A stretch of 22,150 nt of DNA, taken from positions 1-22,150 of the IMG/VR virus record IMGVR_UViG_3300020312_000538. The stretch is one strand, 5' to 3'. The stretch comes from a virus. The translations under genes and the position numbers were made by a program. The notes below the pieces were generated by a model. The model had not been told where the DNA came from, made no database searches, and saw nothing but the letters and a program-made list of their open reading frames with translations. Below, piece after piece: positions 9,001 through 14,900 of this stretch (positions within the stretch are counted from its first letter, which is position 1; every line of letters begins with the position of its first letter).

Positions 9001-10879
9001 GATGAGTATGGATACCAGTTGTTTCTAGTTGATCTCCAATATTAACAGTGAAATTATTAGCATCTGCAACACTTCTTACACCATAATACTTTTGTGCATC
9101 AGATGGGAATGTAATATCACCCTGACCAGTACTAAAACCAATTCCAACTAATTTAACAACACTGGATGTTGTTAATCCATGTCCACTTCCAGAAGTAATT
9201 GTGGCAACACCAGATATATCATCATAATCTACTAATGTAATTGCAACTGAATTTCCAGCCTGATTACCATAAGCAGTAAGAGTGGTAATACCATTTGAAG
9301 GAGTTTCATTGATGTATGAAATAGTCCTTGGTGCATAGAATCCAGTTCCACCTTCTACAATACTGAAATTGGTTATTATTCCTGCTTCTGCCCTGTTGAC
9401 TACACCACCAGTTACATATTGATGTGCAAAAGTAGATATACCAACAAAAGCTTCAAATGTATTTGTGGTTACACCAATTACATCAAAACCAAGTACATTT
9501 CTACCCTCTAAAATGGCAGTATCAACACCAGCTCTTGTAATTCCACCACTAACATAAGTTAATGGTTGTGTACTTATACCAAGATTAACTAATACGTTAT
9601 TGGCATCAATAACTTCAGTAATCGGATAAGCATCTTCTCTAAAGGTATATGTACTAATACCATTATAGACTTGTACTTGTGTTATTAATAGATTTCTACT
9701 TCTATTACTTCCCGTACCAATATAGTGACCACCCGTAACTCCAATAGTAGCAATTCCAGTTATATAATCATATCCAAAGGTATTAATATTCCTATTCGCA
9801 GATACAGGAGTAAATGTAAATCCTGCACCAGTTACCCTAACTCTATCATCTTTCTCAAACCCATGAGATGCAGCACCAGTACTAAATGTACAGATACCTG
9901 CAATATGGTTATAATCTGCGGTACTAATAGCAACTGCACTTCCAGCTGAAGTTCCAAGATATGCAGTTAAACTTGCACCATAACCTTGAGATGATCTAAC
10001 ACTAATTTCTGGTACTGATCTATATCCTTGACCCTTACCTTCTATTTGAATAAACTCAAGACTACCAGTTGATCCAACACCAACCCTTGCAGCAGCCTTA
10101 AGAGGTAAGTAATATCCTGAACCAGTTTGAAGTCCTACTTTATTAATTCTTCCTGCCCTTGGAACTCCACTTAAGAAATTGATCTTATTTGAGGCATTAT
10201 CTACAATCTCAAAATCGAGTCCTGGCGTTTGTACTACATTATTGATTAAAACGAATGGATTATTGTTAATATCCACTCCAGTATTAACATTATTATAAAC
10301 AGAGGTAACTATCCCGTTATTCTCTGTTAAAGTAAATTGAGTTCCTGCAATACCTGTAAATTCTAATGATATGTCATCTAGAATTGTGTTAGTGTCAGAA
10401 GTGTCATAAGGATCCAACTTTCTGGAGAACATTCTGCCAGCAAATGAAGATCCAGTTTTGAGTCCGACTGGGCCAGTTTTACCATAGGGAGCATCACTGA
10501 AAAAGATGTTATCGTCTACAATATTATAGTCACCTGAAAATACTGAATAAGCAATACCAGCAGAACTATGACTAGTTCCTAAAGTACCAAAAGCACCTCT
10601 CTCTACAACAACCTGTGACTGTGTAGATGTACTAAAAACAGGATAATATCCAACACCTGTTTTAAAGATAATAATATCAGATATGGTGCCTACACCACTA
10701 ATAACAGGGAAAAATACACCTTCAACAGTCGGTGAAGTTGTCCCTTCAATTTCTATTTTTGGAGGATCCGTTTTAGCGTATCCAGATCCACCAGACAAGA
10801 CTTCTATCTGATGGACACCGTAAGTTGAGTTAAAGGATGGTTTAAATAACGCTCCCGATCCAGGCGTAGTTCTTGGCAT
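1..10879 (-). CDS. Giant modular repeat virion protein, at least 3626 codons, 3' end beyond the left window edge
   Basis: One frame runs from ATG 10879 (MPRTTPGSGALFKPSFNSTY) to the left edge; spot translation along its length found the frame intact and no stop. I do not recognise it as a T4 core protein; a virion fibre/adhesin or baseplate-appendage role is inferred from position and composition. Modules in order: residues 1-740, GxGY strand repeats, an 'INNVVQTPG' module and 'HGLxxxD' modules; about 746-2547, 18 copies of C-x2-D-x5-[HK]-x-Y-P-[RK] separated by 'VGxST', 'AxYxPxTGxMTxT' and 'HGLxxGDxVKF' beta modules and interrupted by GGxYxHxF repeats; about 2550-3080, further modules including NIFIYINDILQTPQ; about 3085-3386, a probable seven-bladed propeller; then GGFGYEVG and more. 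The protein is rich in Thr/Val/Gly/Ile, with one Cys per array unit. No signal peptide or transmembrane segment is evident. It is the last gene of the visible transcript. Confidence 0.85.
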   Translation of the reverse strand, partial: MPRTTPGSGALFKPSFNSTYGVHQIEVLSGGSGYAKTDPPKIEIEGTTSPTVEGVFFPVISGVGTISDIIIFKTGVGYYPVFSTSTQSQVVVERGAFGTLGTSHSSAGIAYSVFSGDYNIVDDNIFFSDAPYGKTGPVGLKTGSSFAGRMFSRKLDPYDTSDTNTILDDISLEFTGIAGTQFTLTENNGIVTSVYNNVNTGVDINNNPFVLINNVVQTPGLDFEIVDNASNKINFLSGVPRAGRINKVGLQTGSGYYLPLKAAARVGVGSTGSLEFIQIEGKGQGYRSVPEISVRSSQGYGASLTAYLGTSAGSAVAISTADYNHIAGICTFSTGAASHGFEKDDRVRVTGAGFTFTPVSANRNINTFGYDYITGIATIGVTGGHYIGTGSNRSRNLLITQVQVYNGISTYTFREDAYPITEVIDANNVLVNLGISTQPLTYVSGGITRAGVDTAILEGRNVLGFDVIGVTTNTFEAFVGISTFAHQYVTGGVVNRAEAGIITNFSIVEGGTGFYAPRTISYINETPSNGITTLTAYGNQAGNSVAITLVDYDDISGVATITSGSGHGLTTSSVVKLVGIGFSTGQGDITFPSDAQKYYGVRSVADANNFTVNIGDQLETTGIHTHHAGIGSFIAYEGHGLETDDFIYATGIAVTFTSAPSVNVGGVEYDESTGIATITTRKNHNLTEDDCVILSGISFTCNYDPALGISSAEYDNTTGVMTVTTSAAHGYKVGKDVVFTGLGFTCQLDNGANQHYYPRSRSTAYDTSLPIVGIAGTTVTIDVGFAPPKDQFTHVFDKANADALITGGAYNHKFLRAEEGALLTGGDFTHKFISATSNSTFSGGNYEHKFVSSEDKTIKVGGNYAHTFVPSRTVSGCIDIVGGGTTTPTNADYVPSTGALVLTVPGHGLSGPTSHTITTARYNALVGILTITVPSHGFANGDQIKIDDNAIGFKCSMDDNSTIHTYPRTTDPVSNQWLPISNKTTDNFEVFVGMSTIVNYSVTDADYTPSVGVMTMTIGDHDLLSGSSIKIKPSSLGFKCEMDGQTSTKYYPRSSDPVYDTAVPITGVGDTTITVQVGVTTIVKYNIRFADYNPVVGIITVSLDRVHGFTVGESIKFKEGSIVFKCAKDAFQTNHFYPRPQDPFYNTSVPIVSCAGTIFTANVGVTTLGNFIHSFVPNQGVAVEGVISGGDYGHTFSGVGTDAVITGGVYDHTFASAVAGGLKRPSTKVEISKGALTFKCAKDNYATEHAYPRTTDPAYNTELGIVDTTTNTFEVRVGVSTIQERSITNAGYNPATGDLTLAVGTGHSYTSPTSHTITTATYTPSTGVLEPTITAHGFLSGDYVKFDLGAITFNCEEDDYATDHAYPRASDPYLNEWLPIYNVGINTFSVFVGISTNTTNHIFKSSSANALKKATDTVGINTASIVMTCFRDEHKTKHAYPRPDDPIGGNKSVGIGATTDNSITINVGVTTIKNYSITTAAYTASTGIVTVFSNRHGLNGSLTQTTNFATYDAASGIMTVTTNGDHNLTTGDRVQFQRDSINFRCMMDGRKSIKSYPRASDPVNQQWLPVETIDDTNFKVTVGVSTIVTHSPTSGSYNPFTGLMTVDIGEHYLKKGNSVKLKTRAFKFTCGQDNHATNHFYPRATSISGPDPAYNTAVKITGTTDTTITLDVGKSSNQSEHIFISASADSVISGGNYIHTYENSIPNNITIARDTIGLTTNSYTFQCSQDNYGSDHTYPRSGYAHTFVSATAGAAFTGGSYAHNFVSADAESIYVTQSGAKLTPTNAAYNAETGNMVLTFGSNHGLVAGTNTIGIKTSSINLTCARDNHATEHRYPRSTDPVHGLTNVAIGATTLDTITVNVGVSQIVSKNITAATYDPEAGSMEITIANHGLLVGQPIGIVTNSMTFTCARDLHATNHTYPRNTDPIHNKNVSIGATTANTITLFVGKSNTGDPINNKEIGILTSTADTFTFNVGITSLVKYNITTSTYTPSTGIVTFTTDSSHGLTTATSVGIATGGLIFSCDMDQHASEHAYPRPGFAHTFVSATAGAVIKGGDYAHTYVSSLAGVAFTGGNYKHNFVSAATNSIHVGSWTGTKLTPTDVSYNAVTGNMILKFAAAHGLIAGSNTVGIATGGIVLTCERDNHATNHAYPRASDPVHGLTNVAIGATTVKSITVNVGVSTIVSSGITTATYTPSTGDIELTVGAGHGLLAQSQATATNANYNPAAGIMTVTVAGHGWEVGEYVKFEPDAFVFTCGIDTHATPKAYPRPSDDYYNTWLPILGTDTNTFSVQVVKNPPSTSVGVHTFVSSATNGVKKANNTVGIHTRSITMTCARDAHATNHAYPRDADPINNKQVGIKAVTGTTITINCGISTLVTYNVTDASYNDVIGDLELTVGAGHGFVVDDNANVGIATNALTFTCAQDAHATNHTYPRTSDPIHKKVVSIGATSDTTITLNCGAAGIDDPAHAEGLLPTKITSNTLSLNVGATNQVNFNVGGATYQESVGVMTMSIGTHSLEVGQTVKLANESIYFKCSRDGNATSHVYPKGGDPWYNGSVVTRVIDANNIETNVGVSTVPTHYNSGGTVQGVIIAPRAFNNSASGTDYASGGTFVDKIIDSKNFVVNVGISTVDHNYNRGGLSQQGKRIASSIEKGFSGFDVIEKIDSATFRVNAGLTTEKALFKRGGRIDKPVYVDIAEPDPYFNRKLEYVSGSTGLGTDSKVDIRVNVDGQIGEYNILEEGTAFKVDEELTVSGIATDPRVGVLTEFQLKVVELESDTFSGFYPGQFILFDDISAYFNGQRKKFTLSVTTAGETEILSLKTLPGSDMDITNNIFIYINDILQTPQSSYTFKGSRVIFTEAPKPNSKCSVFYFRGSKRDVETVEPVQSVKSGDIVQIKENKLDLFDIDQFPRTTKRIVASDLLETFTYDSIGINTDQNADRPLSWIKQRQDQILSGVLIPKSRPSLKSKVLPTTRIIKTVGNLDDRIHVSNAFPLFTNIDKLLQAERNIQVFDDNVVEPGIVTSIVSTSSSISSLAISYGGTGYSNLASPNVAISSALITRKDPIKDWKFDGISGVLQSVEFKAITQQEPIVAVGSSSYYINTKSGTFWERGQIGFGNTITFNGVGMGFSYANQGSLNVMAVGDYASMARAVAIGNSIGTWSALDLKEERTIPAINQTGVFDSTYEGNFQDVIWEGTRNTWVAVGAAGSIFTAVGLTTAEAFSQYSGTLQQLNSVCYGQSEFIAVGNGGEIIASNDGKGWANKISNQIYDLNDVIYDGNRFIVVGDNGTIGISTDKNYWQPWSQQLPVGTVHPATFDFKTIKFIDGFYIGISTVGDMYYSFDLANWNKREINHSNQIRDIVDTPFGDFASRRILAVGTATTQFYADPVVNRASATSSVTAGVLTSIIVNDGGFGYEVGSSPPVIIETDKAKKEDIFAVNSKGDFGDIVGINTWLPGAGNRLPQLAFTLKSQYNDNTNLGYGYSSLNALGVEYSGLEKGDYFTIYDSSLVVGHALTGITTSSGANEVVGMVTAGDYLGGVFRVEQVTVGDAVSGLVTVTCAFEPGPTPYGNNHIQVGVGTTATTDTFWGKYSWGQIYGYQNRGSGNPKEFFVNTMNGNVGLSTAAVVSR
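722..1627 (-). other. Probable seven-bladed beta-propeller domain of the giant ORF
   Basis: Residues about 3085-3386 hold seven recurring segments with an 'xxVxxG...FxAVGxxGxIxxSxDGxxW' pattern: EPIVAVGSSSYY, LNVMAVGDYA, NTWVAVGAAGSIF, EFIAVGNGGEIIASNDGKGW, RFIVVGDNGTIGISTDKNYW, GFYIGISTVGDMYYSFDLAN, and RILAVGTATTQFY. The S-x-D-G-x-x-W turn resembles the Asp-box of BNR/YCF48-like propellers. Seven segments in about 300 residues fits a standard seven-bladed propeller. Function in this virus is unknown; such propellers commonly mediate protein or glycan contacts. Confidence 0.7.
4612..4770 (-). repeat. GGxYxHxF repeat cluster D (three units)
   Basis: Units GFAHTFVSA, GGDYAHTYVSS and GGNYKHNFVSA directly follow the Cys core at 4769 (YPRPGFAHTF), with the same fusion of core and repeat as in cluster C. 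This suggests that the core plus GGxYxHxF block was copied as one piece. Confidence 0.78.
5572..5850 (-). repeat. GGxYxHxF repeat cluster C (four units flanking one Cys core)
   Basis: Units EHIFISA and GGNYIHTYEN lie on the N-terminal side of the core at 5660, and GYAHTFVSA and GGSYAHNFVSA follow immediately after it. Here the core arginine runs straight into the repeat (YPRSGYAHTF), so the usual DPxxN segment has been replaced by a GGxYxHxF unit. Confidence 0.75.
7216..7374 (-). repeat. GGxYxHxF repeat cluster B (three units)
   Basis: Three units, GNFIHSFVPN, GGDYGHTFSG and GGVYDHTFASA, lie between the array cores at 7463 and 7121. They follow the VGVTTL strand and precede the KLGGxKxPS linker region leading to the next Cys core. 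Same repeat family as the other GGxYxHxF clusters. Confidence 0.75.
8250..8514 (-). repeat. GGxYxHxF repeat cluster A (four to five tandem units)
   Basis: Tandem units of about 17 residues read FTHVF, GGAYNHKFLRA, GGDFTHKFISA, GGNYEHKFVSS and GGNYAHTFVPS. Conserved positions are Gly-Gly, an aromatic residue, His two residues later, then Phe and small residues. The cluster lies between the first C-x2-D core (8603) and the second (7976) and fills part of the unusually long gap between them. Confidence 0.8.
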
Positions 10880-10884
10880 TTAAT

Positions 10885-10896
10885 CTACGTCCTCTA
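10885..10896 (-). promoter_or_regulatory. Ribosome binding site of the giant ORF, overlapping the preceding stop
   Basis: The minus strand reads TAGAGGACGTAGATTAA followed by ATG. The AGAGGA Shine-Dalgarno sequence overlaps the TAG stop of the 340-residue gene, and about ten bases separate it from the ATG at 10879. This supports ATG 10879 as the true start, and its position suggests that translation of the two genes is linked. Confidence 0.7.
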
Positions 10897-11916
10897 TATG
10901 ATGTTAATGGAACTACTACAGTAAACTCTAGTAACACCAGTAGAATCTCTGATAATACTAAAGGTCAATATATCATCGTTTGCGGTTGCAGGAGGAGGAT
11001 TACCACCAACCCACCTAACGCCAGATGCAACTGGAGCACCATTGACGTTTACTGCATCTCCGTAGGTATAACCAATTCCAGATCTATTGATAAGAGTAAC
11101 AGTTGTTGCTTTACTGTTTGCACCACTAACATTAGTGAAATCCCATGTAACAACAGAAGTTGTAAGTCCACCCAGAACAACTGATCCTTGATTTACATCA
11201 ACAGTAAATGTACCACCTGCACTTACAGTGAGATTATCACTAAAGTTACCTACTACCTTCTCTGTAATATCTGCATTAAAGTTTACTTGATCCGTTAAAG
11301 TACTAGTACCACTGACTAAAACATCACCCTGAACATCTAGTCTACAAGTTGGAGCAGTAGAACCTATTCCAGTATATGCATTTTTATCAACAACAAATGA
11401 CTTTCCATCGGTAATATTTTGATCGGATACTCGCAATCCATGTCCATTACCTTTTGCAATTGCCCATATAGTAGGTCTTTCGTTTGAGAATGATGCAACT
11501 TGTAACTGTGAGGTAGGCAATGATGTGCCGATACCAACCATACCATCAGCTTTGATCCTAAACATGGTGGTTGCATAACCAACCTCAATAGGCCCATCCG
11601 TAATTGCACCTGGCTGTTGAATAGTTATCTTACCAACATCAGCATAACTTGATGTTACAACACCAGATGTATTGACCATTATATCATCTGCAACACTCTT
11701 CGCAATACCCGCTGCAATTGATGTTGTTGCAATACCGCAGTTGGTAGAGTAACCAGCAGTAGTAGCGTAAGAAACGAAACTTAAAAGGTTAGCACCGTCC
11801 CCAAACGTTTCATAAATTTCACTAAAATTACTATTGATTTTTATGGTTCCTGCCAATAGGGTATCACCCGTGCCGTCATTCGGAGCAGAACCAGTACTAA
11901 TTCCCTGTTTAGACAT
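10894..11916 (-). CDS. gp9/gp10-like N-terminus fused to fibre-like shaft; virion structural protein (340 aa)
   Basis: This is probably a baseplate or tail-fibre connector protein. Residues 14-41 (DGTGDTLLAGTIKINSNF, then SEIYETFGDG) closely follow the N-terminus shared by T4 gp9 and gp10 (DGTGD.L..GGIKIN.NFDELY..LGDG), which anchors those proteins to the wedge. The rest is Ala/Gly/Thr/Ser/Val-rich and fibre-like. Two related motifs, VGIGTSLPTSQLQV (127-140) and GIGSTAPTCRLDVQGDVLVS (183-202), match the 'GIGTxxPxxxLdVxGdvxvsG' repeats of trimeric tail-fibre and adhesin shafts. The C-terminal 110 residues form a beta-rich domain with no S74-type chaperone signature. T4 gp9 is 288 aa and gp10 is 602 aa, so the length fits neither exactly. 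The gene follows its own late promoter and ends in TAG 14 nt before the next ATG. The leader shows no clear Shine-Dalgarno. Which T4 gene it should be named after is not settled by the sequence. Confidence 0.72.
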   Translation of the reverse strand: MSKQGISTGSAPNDGTGDTLLAGTIKINSNFSEIYETFGDGANLLSFVSYATTAGYSTNCGIATTSIAAGIAKSVADDIMVNTSGVVTSSYADVGKITIQQPGAITDGPIEVGYATTMFRIKADGMVGIGTSLPTSQLQVASFSNERPTIWAIAKGNGHGLRVSDQNITDGKSFVVDKNAYTGIGSTAPTCRLDVQGDVLVSGTSTLTDQVNFNADITEKVVGNFSDNLTVSAGGTFTVDVNQGSVVLGGLTTSVVTWDFTNVSGANSKATTVTLINRSGIGYTYGDAVNVNGAPVASGVRWVGGNPPPATANDDILTFSIIRDSTGVTRVYCSSSINII

Positions 11917-11935
11917 TATTTAAAACGTTTTTCTT

Positions 11936-11943
11936 TATTTATA
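11936..11943 (-). promoter_or_regulatory. T4-type late promoter (TATAAATA)
   Basis: On the minus strand the gp7 stop codon is followed by one base and then TATAAATA, a perfect match to the T4 late promoter consensus recognised by sigma gp55 with gp33 and the sliding clamp. It sits in the only real gap of the window and points into the 340-residue gene. With the usual T4 spacing, transcription would start near 11930, leaving a leader of about 14 nt before the ATG. I saw no matching box just upstream of gp7 or of the giant downstream gene, so this promoter probably drives the 340-residue gene plus the giant gene together. The start site position is inferred. Confidence 0.82.
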
Positions 11944-11944
11944 G

Positions 11945-14900
11945 TTAATATGGAGGGTTATCATCGTGAGTTACTGTTGTGGTATCAGCACTAGTCACAT
12001 TTGAGTTCACTCTATTAGTATCATAATAGAAATTATTAGCAACTGTATTCTCTGCCTTGGCTGTTCTTGCCTGAGCAAATGTAGTGTCACCAATCTGTTT
12101 AACCTTCATATATTCATCATCTATCTTCAAAATATCTCCTTTTGATAGAGAACCAATTCCTGCAGAAACCGTTACACCTTCGTCAGTTTGACCAAGAGCA
12201 CTTGAAACAGTTACATTTAGTTTTTTGTTCTTTATAGGAGTTTGAATGATATTATCAATCATAATCAATGCCTGTTTTGTTGGTTCCTGAACTTTAAGTA
12301 GATGTGTTCCAGTTCCTAAACCAATAAAGTTGAAAGGTAAAGATGTAGATAATCCAGCAACTCTGAATTTAAAATCATCAACTTTCTGAACAAATAATTC
12401 ATTAGGCATAACATTTGTACCTAACTCTGTAGGAGAAAGGAATATGTTATCTGTTGGAGTAGCTCCACCAATATATGTACCTGCGATGGATATGACATTG
12501 GTAGAAGCATATCCAGTTCCACCAGTTACAATACCAATATTAGTAACATCCAAATTACCATCTCTGGTAATGTTGAATATTGCACCTGATCCAGATCCAT
12601 CATTTGTCGATGGAACATTGCTGTACATCGTGGTTATACCAGTTCTTGTTCCAGTAACTTTAGTAACTGGGAATGTGAGATTGTTTGCTGGGGTAGCACC
12701 ACCCAAATATGTACCAGCAATACTTACATTATCTCCAACAAAGTAACCAGATCCACCATTAATCAAAGTAACTGCAGTAGATATACACTGACCAGTAGTT
12801 TGATTGAAGTCAAACTTAACTTGGAAGTGAGCATTACTACCTCTTGTAGAAATGCCAGGCAATCCACCATCAGGATTACCAAAACCATAAATTCGGAATT
12901 GATCGCCAGGAGGATTAGCAGTTACAGCAGTACCCGTTACAGGGCCTGGAATTTGAACGTTATATCCATTTTCAAACATTGCACTACCACCAATACCAGA
13001 TGTTGTGGCAGCCATAATGATATCTTTAGTGCCTGTCGTATGGGATGTAATTGCAATACCAATTTTAGATCCACCTTGAGTATCCAATGTCACTGCTTGT
13101 CCAGTTTGGAAATCATGATTCTGGATACTAATGATGTTAAGTGCTAGATCAACAACGTTTCCATCAGCAGAATTATATTGTTTCTTAAAGGCAGGGACGC
13201 CGCCAGAAGTTAATTGGAACTGTTTACTTCCAACCAATGTTCCAGTTCTATCATGAGCACCATTAAATCCACTAGAAATATCATCTAAATTTAAGACCTT
13301 ATTGGTCTTATTCATAACAAAACTCTTAATGGGTCTTCCTTCTGGGAAATAAATTCTCTGTACAGAACCGTCTGGTAGAGGATCGTCCTCAGTAATCATA
13401 GCAAAATTATCTCTTTTACCCAAATACATCTCACTATCAATATTCAAAATAAGGTCAATCTTAATATCAGCAGGTTTGACCTTCATGTTGGTTGACTTAG
13501 CAATACCAACAGATACCAAATTCAATGTTTCAGCATCTTTCTTAGAATTACTCTCTACTACAAGATCGGAGAATTCTAGGAATCCAGATGGATGAACAAT
13601 AGATTTTACAGCCTCTTTCCACCTATTGTGCGGTAACTTACTCTTAATTGAATATGCAAACTTTTGATAATAGAAGTTATCCGATAATCTCTGACTGAAA
13701 TCATTCAGAATACCAACATTCATATCATTCTTGGAAACCTTATCCCTAGTAACTCCAAGCGTTGTATCAACACTAAATCTATTAACATCTCTTACATTAC
13801 CATAAAGTTTAGACACCTGACCATACAATGTATCTCCAGGCAATAGTTTTCCAATAGTATCTCTAAGTCTAAGTTGTCCAATGTTTCCATTCCAACCATT
13901 CTCAGATACATAACCTTCAAATCTAGTAGATGTTACTTTCTCTCCAGAGACATACTTTGCATCATCAATAATTGTCATCTGGAACTTAGCCATGTCATTG
14001 TAATTGACAATGGAACCCAAAGTGAAATCATCATCATAAGAACCCAAAGTAACCGTTGAAATGCCAGGAGCATCATTCATACTAAAGGTAACTGTATTAT
14101 TGACAGTACTTACACCAGTTACACTATAGAAAGTATAGTCATAATCAGCAGAGTTAAAATTACCTTCTCCTGCAATTAAGGATGTTGGTTTTAATCTACA
14201 ACCTTCAACAAATACCTTATCTCCAATTGCAAATGGTAATTTGGTTTCAGTAGATGCAAATCCAGTTTTTACTGGGATATTAAACTGTGCATCTAATAAC
14301 AATTCAACAGTAACAGATGTTCCTGTGTGAGTTATGGCATCAATGTCATAACCATTAGAGTTATTGGTTGTGATTATGCTTAGTGGTTCTTTAAATTCAT
14401 AAGCATTATCAATGACTTCTACACGATCAACAGATCCACCAACTACATGTGCGGCAATTGATACGTTATCATTACCACGAACAGTAAGTTTAGGTGGTTG
14501 ATTGTATCTCTTACCACCATCAACAACTTTGATTTGATCTATTCTAGCAATACCACTTATATCAACAATGGCAGGAACACTTAAGAATGGCAATAAAGTA
14601 GGATCAGTTGGATAATCAAATCCATCTTTTACTCTTTCAATAGTATCAATCTGACCTATTTCTGGTGAAGAAACCTTAACAATCGCATCTTGACCTTCAC
14701 TACTTGCAAACCCAATAACTTTAGGTAAAACAGTATATCCTTTGCCAGGGAAATTGATTTTAGTCTTAGAAACTGGGCCCCTTGCAGTAGGTGAAGTTGT
14801 ACTATATGTGATAGTACTTACACCTGTTCTAGAGATATATTTCTGAGATTCTAATGGTTTTTCTAATAAGTTGAAAGTAAAGTTCTTATCATCACTTCTT

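Noticed and set aside
10873-11184. Plus-strand frame of 103 codons antisense to the 340-residue gene
   Set aside because: It overlaps a well-supported gene, has shadow-like composition (Asn, Ser, Thr, Cys), and no recognisable motif.
11364-11609. Minus-strand frame of 81 codons inside the 340-residue gene
   Set aside because: Out-of-frame overlap with a recognisable structural gene; composition is a frame shadow and no ribosome site was seen.
10894-11916. C-terminal S74 self-cleaving chaperone domain in the fibre-like protein
   Set aside because: The GIGTxxP repeats often precede such domains, but the C-terminal 110 residues show no S74 signature.
11917-11944. Terminator in the gap after the gp7 homologue
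   Set aside because: No stem-loop with a T-run could be drawn; the gap is explained by the late promoter and leader.
12444-12746. Plus-strand frame of 100 codons, Val/Pro-rich
   Set aside because: The repeats in it (VGVAPPIYVPA, AGVAPPKYVPA) are the antisense image of the duplicated gp7 module, so it is a shadow.
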